Source: Bugula neritina
Taxonomy: Eukaryota > Bryozoa > Gymnolaemata > Cheilostomatida > Bugulidae
Direction: 5' to 3'
Assembly: GCA_964035545.1 (NCBI GenBank)
Contig: OZ037765.1
Span: forward strand, 11,774,698 to 11,838,697
Length of the DNA stretch: 64,000 nt
Under the pieces are notes generated by a model that was not told the DNA's origin, searched no databases, and worked only from the letters and a program-made list of their open reading frames with translations. The position numbers and the translations under genes were made by a program. Positions 24,973 through 36,800 of the stretch are shown piece after piece. Within the stretch, counting starts at the first letter, position 1. Each line of letters starts with the position of its first letter.

Positions 24973-26841
24973 ATGACTTCAAAGTCTAAGAAGTCATCCT
25001 CTCCCCATATGTACTCTCTACATGGAAGTATTCAGTTACTGGAAGTTGTAAGTTTAAAGGCAGCCATATACCACACCTGCAATTTAAGTAGTCAGTATAA
25101 ATTAAAACAAATCTGTTACATGACATTATGTCCAATTTGCAAAGTTTCATCACCAAAGATAATTGAAAAGAAAATTTAAGAGTTATGGTTCAACCTCACA
25201 GCCTCAAGTATTGTGCAAGGTTTAAGCATTTAATAGTAATAGTAATAGAAAATAGTATTTTCTGAAAATCTAAAATGGGAATAAATTAAAGGCTTTATTC
25301 GGTACTACCTGTTGAATTTATATCACAAGTTTTCTGTTTTTAATCTCTAATTGTTACATTTAAGTAACTTAAAAGTCACATCAAGCAACCCCTGTAATTT
25401 ATCTTATATAGCATGATAAGACTTTCCTTATTGGTCTAAAACCCAAGTTTCAGTCATTTCCATAAATATGCTTTCATTGCATTTGTCTACCAAGTTATAC
25501 CCAATTATAAAATAGCAACGTTTTTTATTGTAGATAGGTTGTCTGGCTGGTTTCACATGTAGTCTACTCAACATGAAGTGGCTATCAGTTGGAGGAGGGG
25601 GCTATGTTTGCTTTGTTCTTCTCTCCTGCTTTATATTTAGTTTTACCATGTTTTTAGCTCATTCAGTATTTGAGGTGGCAGGGCAACCTGAATGGAAAAA
25701 GGCTGTAAGTTATACACTTATATATTACTTATCAAAAAGTAATATATGCAAGTCCAAAATGTCACATTGTTAGACTGTGGTTACAAATAATCATCTCACC
25801 GTTTATACTTCTTCCAGCAGATTGGCTGTTTATTCTACTAATGTATTAGCTGTATATGAAGTCATTAAAAGTGCTGAAAACACTAATGGTTTGAAAAGGC
25901 ATGCTCAAGGTTTAATATTAGCTAGAAGCAAAGTTCATATATACCAATCATTTCTCAGATAACAAAACTTCAGCTATTATAGATGGCAATTATTGGCATG
26001 AACAAACCCTTTAACGTTCATGATTGTACTTTTTTTTGTTAACAGCGCTATTTTTTATTCTCAGGAATGGATAGGCTACATATGTGGTGTAGTGGTGTTG
26101 CTGCCAGCTTTAATTGTTACCTTCAGAGCAACAACACTGCAATACCTACAGGAAAGTGATGATGGGAGAATGATTCTTTTACAGAATTCTCATATTATAG
26201 CCACAGGCGTAAGTAATCTACACAGTTACATACATAAAGCACTTTCTACCTAACTAGATTACATTATCTAAAATGACACTAGACTCAGAATTTTAAAGTC
26301 ATTAAAACTTTGTGAAATAGTGAAATGGTTAGTTTGGCTAAAAACTGTTTAGATGTGTTGTAACTAAAAGTAATATAATATGTATTTTGAGTTGTGTTCA
26401 TCTAGCGAGCAATAAAACTATGACTTTGTTTAGCCATGAAAATATTTAATGTTGAATTAGCAAAGCACTATTGTGTCAGAACATTGCAGTAATTCTGTTT
26501 TTGTCATGCTTTTTTATTATTTGCTATGATTAAATTCTGAGTCATGTATATAAGCAAAATCAATCCATCTATTTTTAATTACAAAGTTTAGCAAGGCAAT
26601 ACTATTCACTATATACATGTTGGCTTTCCAGAGCAAGTTTGAAATTTTAATAGCTTTCTCAGTATCTCTGTACGAGTAAGGGTACATGTGAGCTCTTTCT
26701 TATTAATTTTAAATTTGTGCTGAATTTCTTCTATTGTAGATTTTCACTGTATTGGTTTCGGTAGCTTATTCCTTTCATGCTATTCGCCTCAGTTTATTTA
26801 ATGTAAAGCAGAAGAAATCCAACGGAACTGCTGATAATTAA
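24973..26841 (+). CDS. Four-helix membrane protein, MARVEL/CMTM-like
   Basis: Four exons join in phase 0 at every junction: 24973-25047, 25534-25704, 26065-26208, 26740-26841, giving 163 residues. After a short polar N-terminus rich in Ser/Lys there are four hydrophobic segments: one across the exon 1-2 junction (IQLLEVIGCLAGF), one in exon 2 (YVCFVLLSCFIFSFTMFLA), one in exon 3 (WIGYICGVVVLLPALIV) and one in exon 4 (IFTVLVSVAYSFHAI). The C-terminus is lysine-rich and cytosolic-looking. This tetraspan layout, the length and the glycine run before helix 2 fit the MARVEL domain family (CMTM, plasmolipin), which acts in membrane trafficking. I infer the family from layout and cannot name an orthologue. 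All four acceptors and donors are canonical, so the gene model itself is firmer than the family call. Confidence 0.7.
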
Positions 26842-27047
26842 TTTCGATCTGAATATTTTATATTTTACAAGTACAAGTTCTATAAGCTCTATATTTTATT
26901 AAACATAAAACCCAATATTTTTAAAAACAATGGTGTATTCAACAATACTCGCAATAAAATAGTATTACAAATATTTTACTAACACTTGATATATTTTCCT
27001 AGTAACTTCCAATCTAACCAAATTGCTGTTAATATATTAGAGATATG

Positions 27048-27053
27048 TTTATT
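27048..27053 (-). terminator. Possible polyadenylation signal of the ABRACL-like sequence
   Basis: TTTATT on the plus strand reads AATAAA on the minus strand, about 85 bases after the ABRACL-like stop codon. Confidence 0.35.
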
Positions 27054-27134
27054 CTACTATGATGTTATGGTGTTGTTCATGGTGATGCCACTTAGAACTC
27101 TGGTGCTGCTGTTGTATTTTATATGAATAATAAA

Positions 27135-27388
27135 CTAATCATCTAGCAATAATACGATGTCCACTTGATCATGGACACCCTGAAGTAGTAGCTCTCCTTG
27201 ATAGGTCACAATCTTGCGCTTCTTAGCAGCTTTGAGAGTGCCCACTAAAGCTTCAAACAAATTAGCACATCTATCATCAGCAAACAAAACTCCAAACTTG
27301 ACCGTATATTTCCCTTCAGAATCTACAACAGCAGCAATGTCACCCGGTATTTTCATCAACCAAAAATTTCACAACATGAACATTCAAA
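27135..27388 (-). pseudogene. ABRACL: ABRACL/costars-domain sequence, apparently frameshifted
   Basis: The last 60 residues match the costars protein ABRACL closely: VKFGVLFADDRCANLFEALV, GTLKAAKKRKIVTYQGELLL and QGVHDQVDI. ABRACL is an about 80-residue actin-related regulator. Immediately upstream, in another frame, lies NVHVVKFLVDE, which resembles the family's N-terminal segment (pattern NVDHEVNLLVEE). It is joined only through a frameshift near 27355, has an in-frame stop just before it and has TTG where the start codon should be. No intron separates the two parts. I infer a decayed, perhaps retroposed, copy. The alternative is a real terminal exon beginning after TTGTAG near 27318, with an upstream exon that I could not find. 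Confidence 0.65.
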
Positions 27389-27911
27389 AGCTATCTCTTC
27401 TAAGCTGATGGAATATCTTGGAAAAACTTGCTCTTCAGCTACTTATACTTCAGTTGAACAGTTCTTTTAAGCGATATGCTATTTGCTACTATGCTGATAG
27501 GCATGAATTCACAAGATGAGAGCAGCAGTTGACCAATATATATAAAACCGCAGTCTAAATAATGTGGATCTGTAAAGGTATACCAGACATCCAAAACCTG
27601 CAATTAATGTTGCACTCATCAATAATAACAGTCTTTTGAAGAGATGATGCTTCATCTTGCAGTTACTTAGATACTAAGATATGTATATAAGTTAATTCAG
27701 TTCGATATATTATCTTATTTATGTGCCTATTTTTACGAACTTCACATCAGTTCCCTTGCTTTTTATGACAAGGTCTATAGTAAGAGGTAGCAAAGTAATA
27801 AGCTAAAATCAGCTAAAGCACCTCTATTTGAAATTTAAAGGTGTAGCAATAAATTTTATCAGAAAAATTGTAGGGAAATCTTAATTACCCAAAACATATC
27901 TTAATCACATT

Positions 27912-28085
27912 ATGGGGCAGAGGTGGTCTAGGGGGTTAAAGCTTTAAAACTCCAGTAAAGGCCATTGGTGATGTTAGGAAGAGCACCCAGTCATAATTAC
28001 TCCTGTGCTACATATGAATAAGTCATGCGCCCTCTGTAAAAAACCTTTTCATCAGGGGCTCTCACAGCATCAGTGACTATAAACT
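27912..28085 (+). mobile_element. tRNA-derived SINE copy
   Basis: Begins with GAGGTGGTCTAGGGGG, which resembles the A box of a tRNA-type RNA polymerase III promoter. Its body contains CAGTCATAATTACTCCTGTG and CATCAGGGGCTCTC, both found again in diverged form at about 54661-54775. Shared body sequence at two distant places supports an interspersed repeat. Confidence 0.6.
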
Positions 28086-28767
28086 TGGGTGAGTTTATAT
28101 TTGAGTCACAGCATGCCATTTTCTAACAGCATGATGAGCATTCTACCTGCTGTACCTATGACAAACCCTAAAAAGGCTAGAAAATATTTGATACAAGATA
28201 CCAAACTTAAAAAATACATGCATATATCTAACTTAAAATCATGTATTCACATGATGATATTCTCTAAGTTGGTATGAAAGTATTTATATGCTAGTAAAAA
28301 ATATGGGACTGAGTTGAAAGATGAAATTTTCAACTAGTAATAATTACAATACCAAAATAAATATCCGGGATTTATTCAACGAACACCAAAAATTGACAAT
28401 TTATTAATATTAAAGACTTCACAACACCCTTCACTTGCATGCTATCATAAACACCTCTATTTCAACCTTGTTTCAGTGAATCTATGTATTTTGCGTCTAT
28501 TTTTTGCTGTTCCTCATATTGTGATTAGAATAAGATAGTTCTGCTGCAGTCATACATTTTGAGCACACAATACATAGCCCTTGTGTTACTACCATTATCC
28601 AACCTTACCATTTATTTTTATTCCTCTTTTGTTAGTTAATGAAAAACATATTATGAAACATTATATAAAGAGTGTTGCAGTGGCATGTTGCCATTTATAC
28701 ATATAGTTATGGCCTACTGTGTCATGTAGTTGTAGAAGCTGTAAAGTTAATTATAGTAAAATGTGGA

Positions 28768-28862
28768 TAAGCCCAAGGTGACTAGAAATAGATGGGCTCA
28801 CTTAGGATTCGAATTACTGGCAAGTAAAACCTATCTAAATTATACCACCTCAATAATGATCT
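28768..28862 (-). mobile_element. tRNA-derived SINE head fragment
   Basis: On the minus strand it starts TTGAGGTGGTATAATTTAG, and about 45 bases later has TAATTCGAATCC, which looks like a B box. This A-box/B-box spacing is that of a tRNA-type promoter. The head resembles that of the copy at 27912. Confidence 0.5.
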
Positions 28863-29715
28863 AGTAGCAGGCAGATTGACTAATGCATTTACAGAAACTA
28901 AACAATAACTTCATGTACATAAAAATAAATCAAAACTTGAATTAGTGACATAGTTGATTGCGTTGATTTGTCTTCATATTCATACTACCAACAGTACTAA
29001 AAGTAAAGTATGATGATGAAGTTGGTAATGCTGGCGATAATTAATTTTAATAACAGTTACTATTTTATTCATAGTAACTTTGTTAACTATGATGGCAACT
29101 TACTTGGTGTGCCTAATCGCCGAATTTCTTCTTTTAATAAAGATATTTCATGGTCTACATTCATAGCTTCTTTTGTTCTTTTAGTTTATACAAATAAAAA
29201 CAACAACTTTCTATTTCTGATACACATTGACAGTGAATTTGAAAGTTGTTTATTTTCAATTTTTTCTAGCCTTTTAACTTCTATTTTAAATTATCCAATA
29301 CGATGAATAATTATTTATTGCCATAAATATAATTATGAATTTTAAAAAGGTTTAAATCTAAACCACCTAACTTAATTTGTTTTAGTCACCAGCCTTAAGC
29401 CTAAAACTAATCTAGTGGGTGCATTAAAAGAAGTTACTGTTAGACACAAGTCTTTTCACTTATTATTATAAAACTACAATTTTGAAAGCAGTAAAACAGT
29501 TCAGTAAAACAAAACTTGTATAGAATTTTAGCAAATAATTCTAACAACTTAAATTTGATAGGGATACTGCAAGACACTAATACTGTAATATTACTAGTAT
29601 CAATTACAAATATTCCATTCATATTCCCACTGATATTAATTTTATTATTTATAACGTAAATGATTCAGCATGCTAATTTTATATAAATTCAAAATTATGT
29701 ACCATGCAATCAAAA
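28863..29715. other. AT-rich intergenic DNA, no gene seen
   Basis: Contains open frames on both strands up to about 100 codons, but with no recognisable domain and with the base composition of random AT-rich DNA. Confidence 0.4.
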
Positions 29716-29719
29716 TTCT

Positions 29720-30120
29720 CATAATGATAATTATAATAATGATAATGAAAATTCGGATGCCAAGCCCAATCACTATCAGACTGAATCACAATGGCTAAGT
29801 TTAAAGTTGATGGGCCAATGCCCCATGGTCACTATCATGATGAGGCTCAAACTTAAACTGAAAATCAAAATGATTGAGTATGTTAAAAGTAATCAGTACA
29901 TGAGCAATGTTAGTGTTACAGTTTGAGTTAAATAATAATGATAATGTGATACTCATACTCATAGTCATAGTGATAGTCATTGTTATTGTTAAACTCAAAG
30001 TTAAGTTAAAGTTGAAATAGTGATACTAATACTCATATCGATACTGATAGTAATACATTACTATTAGTATTACTATTACTCATAGAGTCATACAGATACA
30101 GTATGAGTCAGAGTGATAGT
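29720..30120. repeat. Degenerate hexamer repeat patches
   Basis: ATAATGATAATG words at about 29720-29750 and GATACTCATACTCATAGTC words at about 29945-30115 follow the same six-base pattern as at 2.1-3.0 kb. Confidence 0.6.
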
Positions 30121-30904
30121 GATAATGACACTCTTACTCAAATTCATATTGATATTGAGATTGGTGTATTATATTTATTGAATTTTAACTTAATAACGAG
30201 TTCAACTAGAACTGATTTTTATACTATTTGTTTAAAAATTATCATTAAAATAGACATAGCAATTCTCAAAATGATGGTAAATCACAAAATCATAAAATTG
30301 CGACAAAATAATGTTAAATTTATCATCATTGCACTCGGTAACATAAACGTCACCTTGACCATAATAATACATTTTTATGAGAAGGAAGTGAAAGTAGGCG
30401 TGACCTGAATTGGAAGGCGTGACCTTTGTAAAATAGAAACGCCGAGAATGCGTGTTAGAGTCAACATTGAAAAGATAACTCTTGGCATCCAATAATCCAA
30501 AACGACATTACAAATATGTACCAAAATAATTATAACTTGGTGTTCATAAAAATTGGCAAAAATGACCACTGATTTGTAATCAGTCGTATCTTTAGTTTTT
30601 CCAATATTTGACAGTGCATTCTCCTGTAAATTAATCTTAATTAATTGAACCTTGTTCTTAATGAGTCCCAATACTTATTAGAGATTCATGGAGTAGTTGT
30701 GAGACTTCTAAGTCAACCGGGTTAAAAAACCAACTTTTTCCATATGCTTTCACTGGTATTTAACTAGCCTTTGAACAAGAAGCAAAGAAGTGGATTTTAA
30801 CATGTATGTTTATGGCATGCATTACATGGAGCTCTAGGATTATAAATCTTGATTGTGAAGACACCACAAGGTAAAGTGCAAAGGTTTTCTTCCTGCTGTG
30901 AAAC

Positions 30905-31000
30905 TTTCAATGCCGAAATTGGCACAACTGAGATTCGAGCCCCTAACCTATTGATTGAGAAATGTTTACTTTATAATCTACTGTCTTACTATGGCTCCTA
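30905..31000 (-). mobile_element. tRNA-like SINE or tRNA pseudogene
   Basis: On the minus strand, AGGAGCCATAGTAAGACAG is followed about 45 bases later by GGGGCTCGAATCTCAG, a B-box-like segment. The arm pairing of a true tRNA is not convincing, so I call it a SINE or pseudogene. Confidence 0.4.
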
Positions 31001-31009
31001 GAGACGGAT

Positions 31010-32040
31010 AGAAGACAACTCCATCATAATGACACTATAATATTTTGTATACTAGTAATGGAAAAGAATCTTACATTTGTAATGAGAAATCTGTTACACA
31101 CTCATTCATCGAGAGATATAATTTTCTCCCAGGAACAGGCAGCTCTGTCAACTATGTCTATCTATGTTTTAATTCTAAGCGTATAAAGTTTGAACCAATA
31201 GATTTTTAGCAGGCAACAATCTTAAAAAATGTTATTCACAGCATTATGTATTGACAAAATAGTGTAGCAATGTTAATGCTCTATTGATCAATTAAAAATG
31301 ATATGATACTGTAGTGGGATTAAAATTTGACACAACTTATCCAATCAGTGCAGTGTGGAATGAGCCCTTACTCACCAAACTAGTACCAAACCAACTCTAA
31401 AAAAAGAGGGCTAGATAATTTATAGCTCTGTTACACCTGTCATCTCTTACAACTAACCATGAAAAATCAGAGCCCTGAGATAGTTTTTAACAGAGAAATT
31501 TTTTTGCAGGCAAAACTTGTGTGTGCATGCAAATTAGAAGCAACAACATTTTTTTTCACTCAGCTTTTGAATAATTGCTTACTTTTACAATAATTTTTGC
31601 AAAGAAATGTGCTTGGTCAATTGTGAATCTATTTATTTTTATTGCAGTTGCTGTTGTACTCTATTATACTACACTAATAAAACAGTCATCTAATTTCACT
31701 GCTTTTAGATGTAGCTGGTTGTAAGTTGAATATTGTGCTCCCCATGGTCACAAAAGCCTAACTTCAAATATTTTAAAATTTAGCTTATGTTCACACAACA
31801 TTAAGGCTGTAAAAATATCAAAATGCATTGAAAGATAAAGACATTATAAATACTTATATTTTAGTAGTAAAATACTCTCTCTATAATGAAGGAAGCACAC
31901 ATGGCGTAAAACAACTGCTGAAGATAACTTAGTAGTTAGTGTCTAATTCAAAACTGAATTTCTTTCTTACTTGTGTATAACATGTATGATATATTTATAT
32001 GTCCTAATTTTTTCTATTATAATAATTATTTATATATTTA
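31010..32040. other. AT-rich intergenic DNA, no gene seen
   Basis: No supported coding or RNA feature. Confidence 0.4.
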
Positions 32041-32043
32041 TAG

Positions 32044-32124
32044 GAACTTGAATCACAGAAATTAGAAGTGAAAACTCTCAAATTTGATGACAAGAAAAGT
32101 TCTTGCAGTACTGCCATACTTTGA
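32044..32124 (+). other. Exon-like segment of unknown gene
   Basis: After a pyrimidine- and AT-rich stretch ending TTTATAG there is an open run ELESQKLEVKTLKFDDKK followed by SSCSTAIL and a stop. It looks like the charged, coiled-coil-prone end of a protein with a canonical acceptor. I found no partner exon upstream on this strand, so it may be an orphan exon, a fragment of a retroposed gene or chance. Confidence 0.3.
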
Positions 32125-32295
32125 ACCAAGGCAAATGTTTATTAAAGGCTAGCATACATTTCTTTGAACCAGAGTAGTGGCTAAAGACTGTTGATTGCTT
32201 AGCTTTGAAGAGCATTACAAGAAATGTTACTAAGTTTAGAGTTGTCACCTTTCTTGCGCTAATACAGACGGCATATAATAATATTATTTGCAGGC

Positions 32296-32520
32296 GTGAT
32301 AGCTATCAACACTTCGTGTCGAAAGCGAAGTGCCAGTAGTTGGCCAAAATAAGGGAGAGATCTTTTTCAATGACGTCTTTTATACCCGGAACTTCGGGCT
32401 TCGGTCGGCTAGCATCACCGAAGAGAAGAGGCATTTCATACGATTTCCTACAAGAAAACTAGACACTGTCGTTTGGTTTCAGGTTGATGCCAGTCATATC
32501 TACCAATTTGAACCTATATA
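32296..32520 (+). other. Hairpin-rich, GC-richer island with a short open frame
   Basis: This island is clearly less AT-rich than its flanks. It contains the palindrome GATAGCTATC (32298-32307) and three potential hairpins: CACTTCG/CGAAGTG (32310-32332), CCCG/CGGG (32385-32398) and CTTCGGT/ACCGAAG (32399-32423). An open frame of 63 codons (32330-32521, no ATG at its start) runs through it and includes FIRFPTRKLDTVVWFQVDA; I do not recognise it. It could be a structured RNA, part of a mobile element or an exon. Confidence 0.4.
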
Positions 32521-32699
32521 ATATATATTCATAACTGGTAAATCTAATATTAGTAGTTAGCCAAATATTTGCTTTTTTCTCTACTCATCGATTAAGCTAA
32601 AACGGACTTGATAACTAAAATTATTAATTGAAGTTGAACTTCGATTTGAGTTGAACTTGCAAAATGAAGTGCAATTTTAAATTAAAATTATAAAAATGG

Positions 32700-33720
32700 T
32701 CCAAGTCAATACTTGAAGTTGATGAACATAGTATTAGTATTGCTACTAGTTGTCACTTGGCCTTGTTACCTGTTACTTGTTAGTGTCATTACTAAAACTA
32801 GAAGTAGAAGTAAATATTTAATAAATTATTTATATTTTATTAAATCTAAATGGTTATACTACAAGTAGAAGTATAACTATTAGTATTACACTATTGATAT
32901 TACAATTAATTAGTAATAGTATTCCTGCTATTTGAATTGAATTTGAAGTTTAATGATATCATTATCATTAAATTAAATCATTAGAGTTTCAGTTTAGACA
33001 TAGTATAACTATAACTATAAGTATCACTCACTAGCAAACTAAAACTATGTCTATTATTATTAGTACTATTAAATATTATTATATAATATTAATTAAATGC
33101 TAGGATAAAAAATATTATAATAAATATGAATATCATCAATCTGAATCTGAGGTTGATGACAATACCAATACTTATTAGTGACTTTTAGTACTTATAGTTA
33201 TAGTTATTATAAATATAATTATTTAAGGTTGCTTATACTTATAGTTATAGTAATACTAATAGTTATTAGTTATTAGTATTACTATTAATATTACTATTAG
33301 TTCTAGTATTAGTAGTACTATTATTTTAATTATAACCGTAATTAAGTATAACATGTAACTTGTAAGTAATAATTAATAAATTATATACAATAATATAAAT
33401 AGTAGTAATTTAATAACAATAGCATAATGTAAATATTAGTAACACAACACTAATACTGATAGTTATTATAATAATTATATTTATTATATATTATACTTGT
33501 AGTTATAATTGAACTTGATGATTAAGTTTAATTATAATTATAAGTATAGTAGTTGATAATTGTCCTAACTCATAGTATTACCACTAGTGTTATTTAATTT
33601 ATGTTGATTATGACTGTAAGTGTAAATATGTATAAGTATTAGACACTGTAATTTTAGTACTAATAGTTATAGTACTAATATTAGTTACACTTATAATAAT
33701 AATTTTAAATCAACTGTCAA
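32700..33720. repeat. Degenerate hexamer simple-repeat tract
   Basis: Long runs of AGTATTACTATTAG and ATAACTATAAGTA-type words with a six-base period and frequent switches of strand sense. No gene is visible; ARPC2 exon 1 begins about 170 bases further on. Confidence 0.75.
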
Positions 33721-33893
33721 GTCACATTGATACTATAGGGCCTAAGGGGCAATATGTATATGTAGTTTTACTTTAACATGTTCTCATTCATACTACATAC
33801 AAGTAGTGATAGTCGCACTTGGAGACTCTCACCTTGTTAGTATTGCAGACGCAGTGATAGCTTGGAATCAAAGTTCAGTATAACAAATTCAAG

Positions 33894-36800
33894 ATGATCC
33901 TTTTGGAGATAAGAAACCTTATAGTGGAAGAGACTCTATTACAAAAATTTGAAAACGCAGCTGCAAAGTAAGCAACAAATTGAAATTAAATGTTACTGTT
34001 ATTTTTAGGATATTTTTTATCACGAAATACCATTGAATACCTTTCAAGATATTGAACAGTTAGTTCTTTGGGCAATCAACTATGATTTTAATACCATTAT
34101 ATATATTTAAAAGGTATTGTAATTAGTTGACAACTAAAATGTATTGAAGTAGTTACTTTTTATTTTATCATTTTGATTAATAATATATATTAATTTTCAA
34201 GTGACTAGAGCTAAAGTTATCAATAAATATTTTTGGGTACTTGACTGTTTAAATCGATATTACATAATTTGGACTTTATATTGACCATGATTTAAATTGA
34301 TTTGGCTAGCCATTGAATTGATATGCTGTGATTTTGATATAGCCTTTTTGTGAAACTGTATCAAATTTGTCTCGAAGGATATTCATAACGGTGCTAGTTG
34401 TTTTAAATATTTTGTAAATTATTCACATCCGGTATACATGTAGCTGTCAAGTAGGGAATATCCATCTGATTGTTTTTTTTTAATTTTTCAAAATTACTTA
34501 TCCGTAAAGCTATTAAAAGTTACAAGCAAAGCACATTTTTCTATCATTTTAATGTTTATCCATTTTTCTGGTACTATTTAATATGCCACTTTCATGTCTT
34601 CTGCTGAGTTAACTTGCATAATGCCATCAATAGGATATGTTGTACATTATAGTCAATTGAATAATAATATGAATCTGTGCCAGCTATTGATATAATAGAT
34701 TACAATTTTTAATAACTCATTGATGCCGTGGAGTTTAGCTGCCTCCTTAGGAGTTTAGTTGCAATTTAAAAAAATGTTGATCTAAATATATAAATATCTC
34801 AAATGTTTGCATAATTATTTTAGCTGTCATCAATTGCAATTTACATTGATTGTTTGGGCTTATAATTCATTGAAATATTTTAACACAAAAAAGTATATTC
34901 ACAAAATGCTTCTAGTTCTGAGTTTCATAGTTCGATTTAAACAAGAAAATATAGTTTTGTAATATTGTATGATATTTTAACCGATTTGTGTTCTAAGATA
35001 GATGGAGTTTATCGCATTATTATTGCATAACAATAACAACTAGTCTAAAAAAATATGCTCTTCAGACTTTTGTATTACCAAAAAATAACATTTTGTTGAT
35101 TTGCATATAAATTAAGCTTATACTATGTTGAATTTTTTGTATTTATATTACTGAATATTGTTGAATATAAATAATTTTAGGAATAAGCCTGATGCAGTAA
35201 ATGTCACAGTAGCTGACTTTGATGGTGTCCTTTACCATATTTCAAATCCTGATGGTGATAAGTCAAAATTGATGGTTAGCATTTCATTGAAATTCTACAA
35301 AGAGTTGCAAGATCATGGAGCAGATGAGGTATGTTTTTTCTAAGTTTTCTGTATGGGTCATTTTACTTAATTTAGTACATACTATACATCTCTCGTTTTT
35401 AGCCATTTTTCACAGTTTAACTGTTAATGTATGGTAGCCTCTTGTAATAAACTGGTATAATATTAACAAATACAGCTGAACAAGCAAGGATTTTTTTCTA
35501 ACTTTGCCTTGATTTTCTATCATTTATCCATAATTTTTTTAGTAAATTTGGGTGTGCGGTTGTGATGAAAAAAGTATCACACCCACACACTCAAATTAGA
35601 TTGAAAATTATGATAAAACATATAAAATTTAGCAAAATTAAGAAAAACTTTGCTTACTCAGCTGTATTTGTTACTATTATATCGGTTTATTGCAAAAAAC
35701 TATATACATTAGCTGCTAAACTGTGAAAAATAGCTGAAAACGAGAGATGTATAGTATGTACTAAATTAAGCAAAATAACCCATATTTTGGGTACAATATT
35801 CTTAACTCTTAACTCTTCAAGACTGATTTAATTGAAAGGATTGTCACAAGATGTTGTATTGCAAGTGGAGTCAAGTTCTGATATATAATTTTAGCTGATA
35901 CAGCGAGAGTATGCTGAGTACCTTACCTCCCCAGAAGATGGTGAGTGTTTGAGACATCAACCTGGAATTTCGTTTTAATGATTAACTTTTCTAGGACATT
36001 GTCACACCGGTGAATTGTTAATGTTAAAGCTTATGTTAATACTCTTATTTAAATTATCTTATCCTGTTCAGGTTACAATATCAGCATAATCTTTGATTTG
36101 GAAAAGTTGCCTCAGGACTATAAAGAGGCAGCTACCAAGGCAGCTCTGCTGAAAAGAAATTGTTTTGCTTCGGTATTTGAAAAGTATTTTCGGTTTCAAC
36201 GCAATGAAGAATCTGGAAAAGCTATGGCTGTGATTCATTATCGTGATGATGAAACTATGTAAATATGTACACAGCATACATTATATACATTTTTGATGTT
36301 GAAATGTTTTATAAATGTTTATTATCTAATACAAACTAGTAAAATTATTTTCTAAATTTTAGCATAAGTTTGATTTATATTATATTATTATAAGTTTATT
36401 ATTTCATGACTTTTTAGGTATGTTAATGCACAGAAAGACCGTGTCACAGTTATTTTTAGCACGATATTCAAAGATGATGATGATATTATTATTGGGAAGG
36501 TGTTTATGCAGGTAAGACAATCGAGATTTGTGTTCAATTTGACTCTGAGCCGAGACACACTGCATACTCATTGAAATTTATAAATCACCTAGGCTATCTT
36601 TTAGACATGAGTGTTGGATAAATAAGCTGTTTTTTGCTGCGCCCCGTGGTTGTTGCGTCAAGATTTAAAATTGATAACTGTTAAGTTATTATGCAATGAT
36701 TATAATTTAATATTTCAATACTTGTGTGACTTTTTAATGGTTATAGGAGTTCAAAGAAGGAAGGAGGAAGTTCCAGCAAGCGCCTCAAGTACTTTTTAGT

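Noticed and set aside
29010-29306. 98-codon plus-strand open frame
   Set aside because: AT-driven composition (Asn, Ser, Phe, Leu, Ile), no recognisable domain and no flanking exon signals.
30103-30671. Overlapping open frames of about 100 codons on both strands
   Set aside because: Composition is that of random AT-rich DNA, and part of it lies in the degenerate hexamer repeat.
30905-31000. Functional tRNA gene
   Set aside because: B-box-like sequence is present, but the acceptor and anticodon stems do not pair convincingly.
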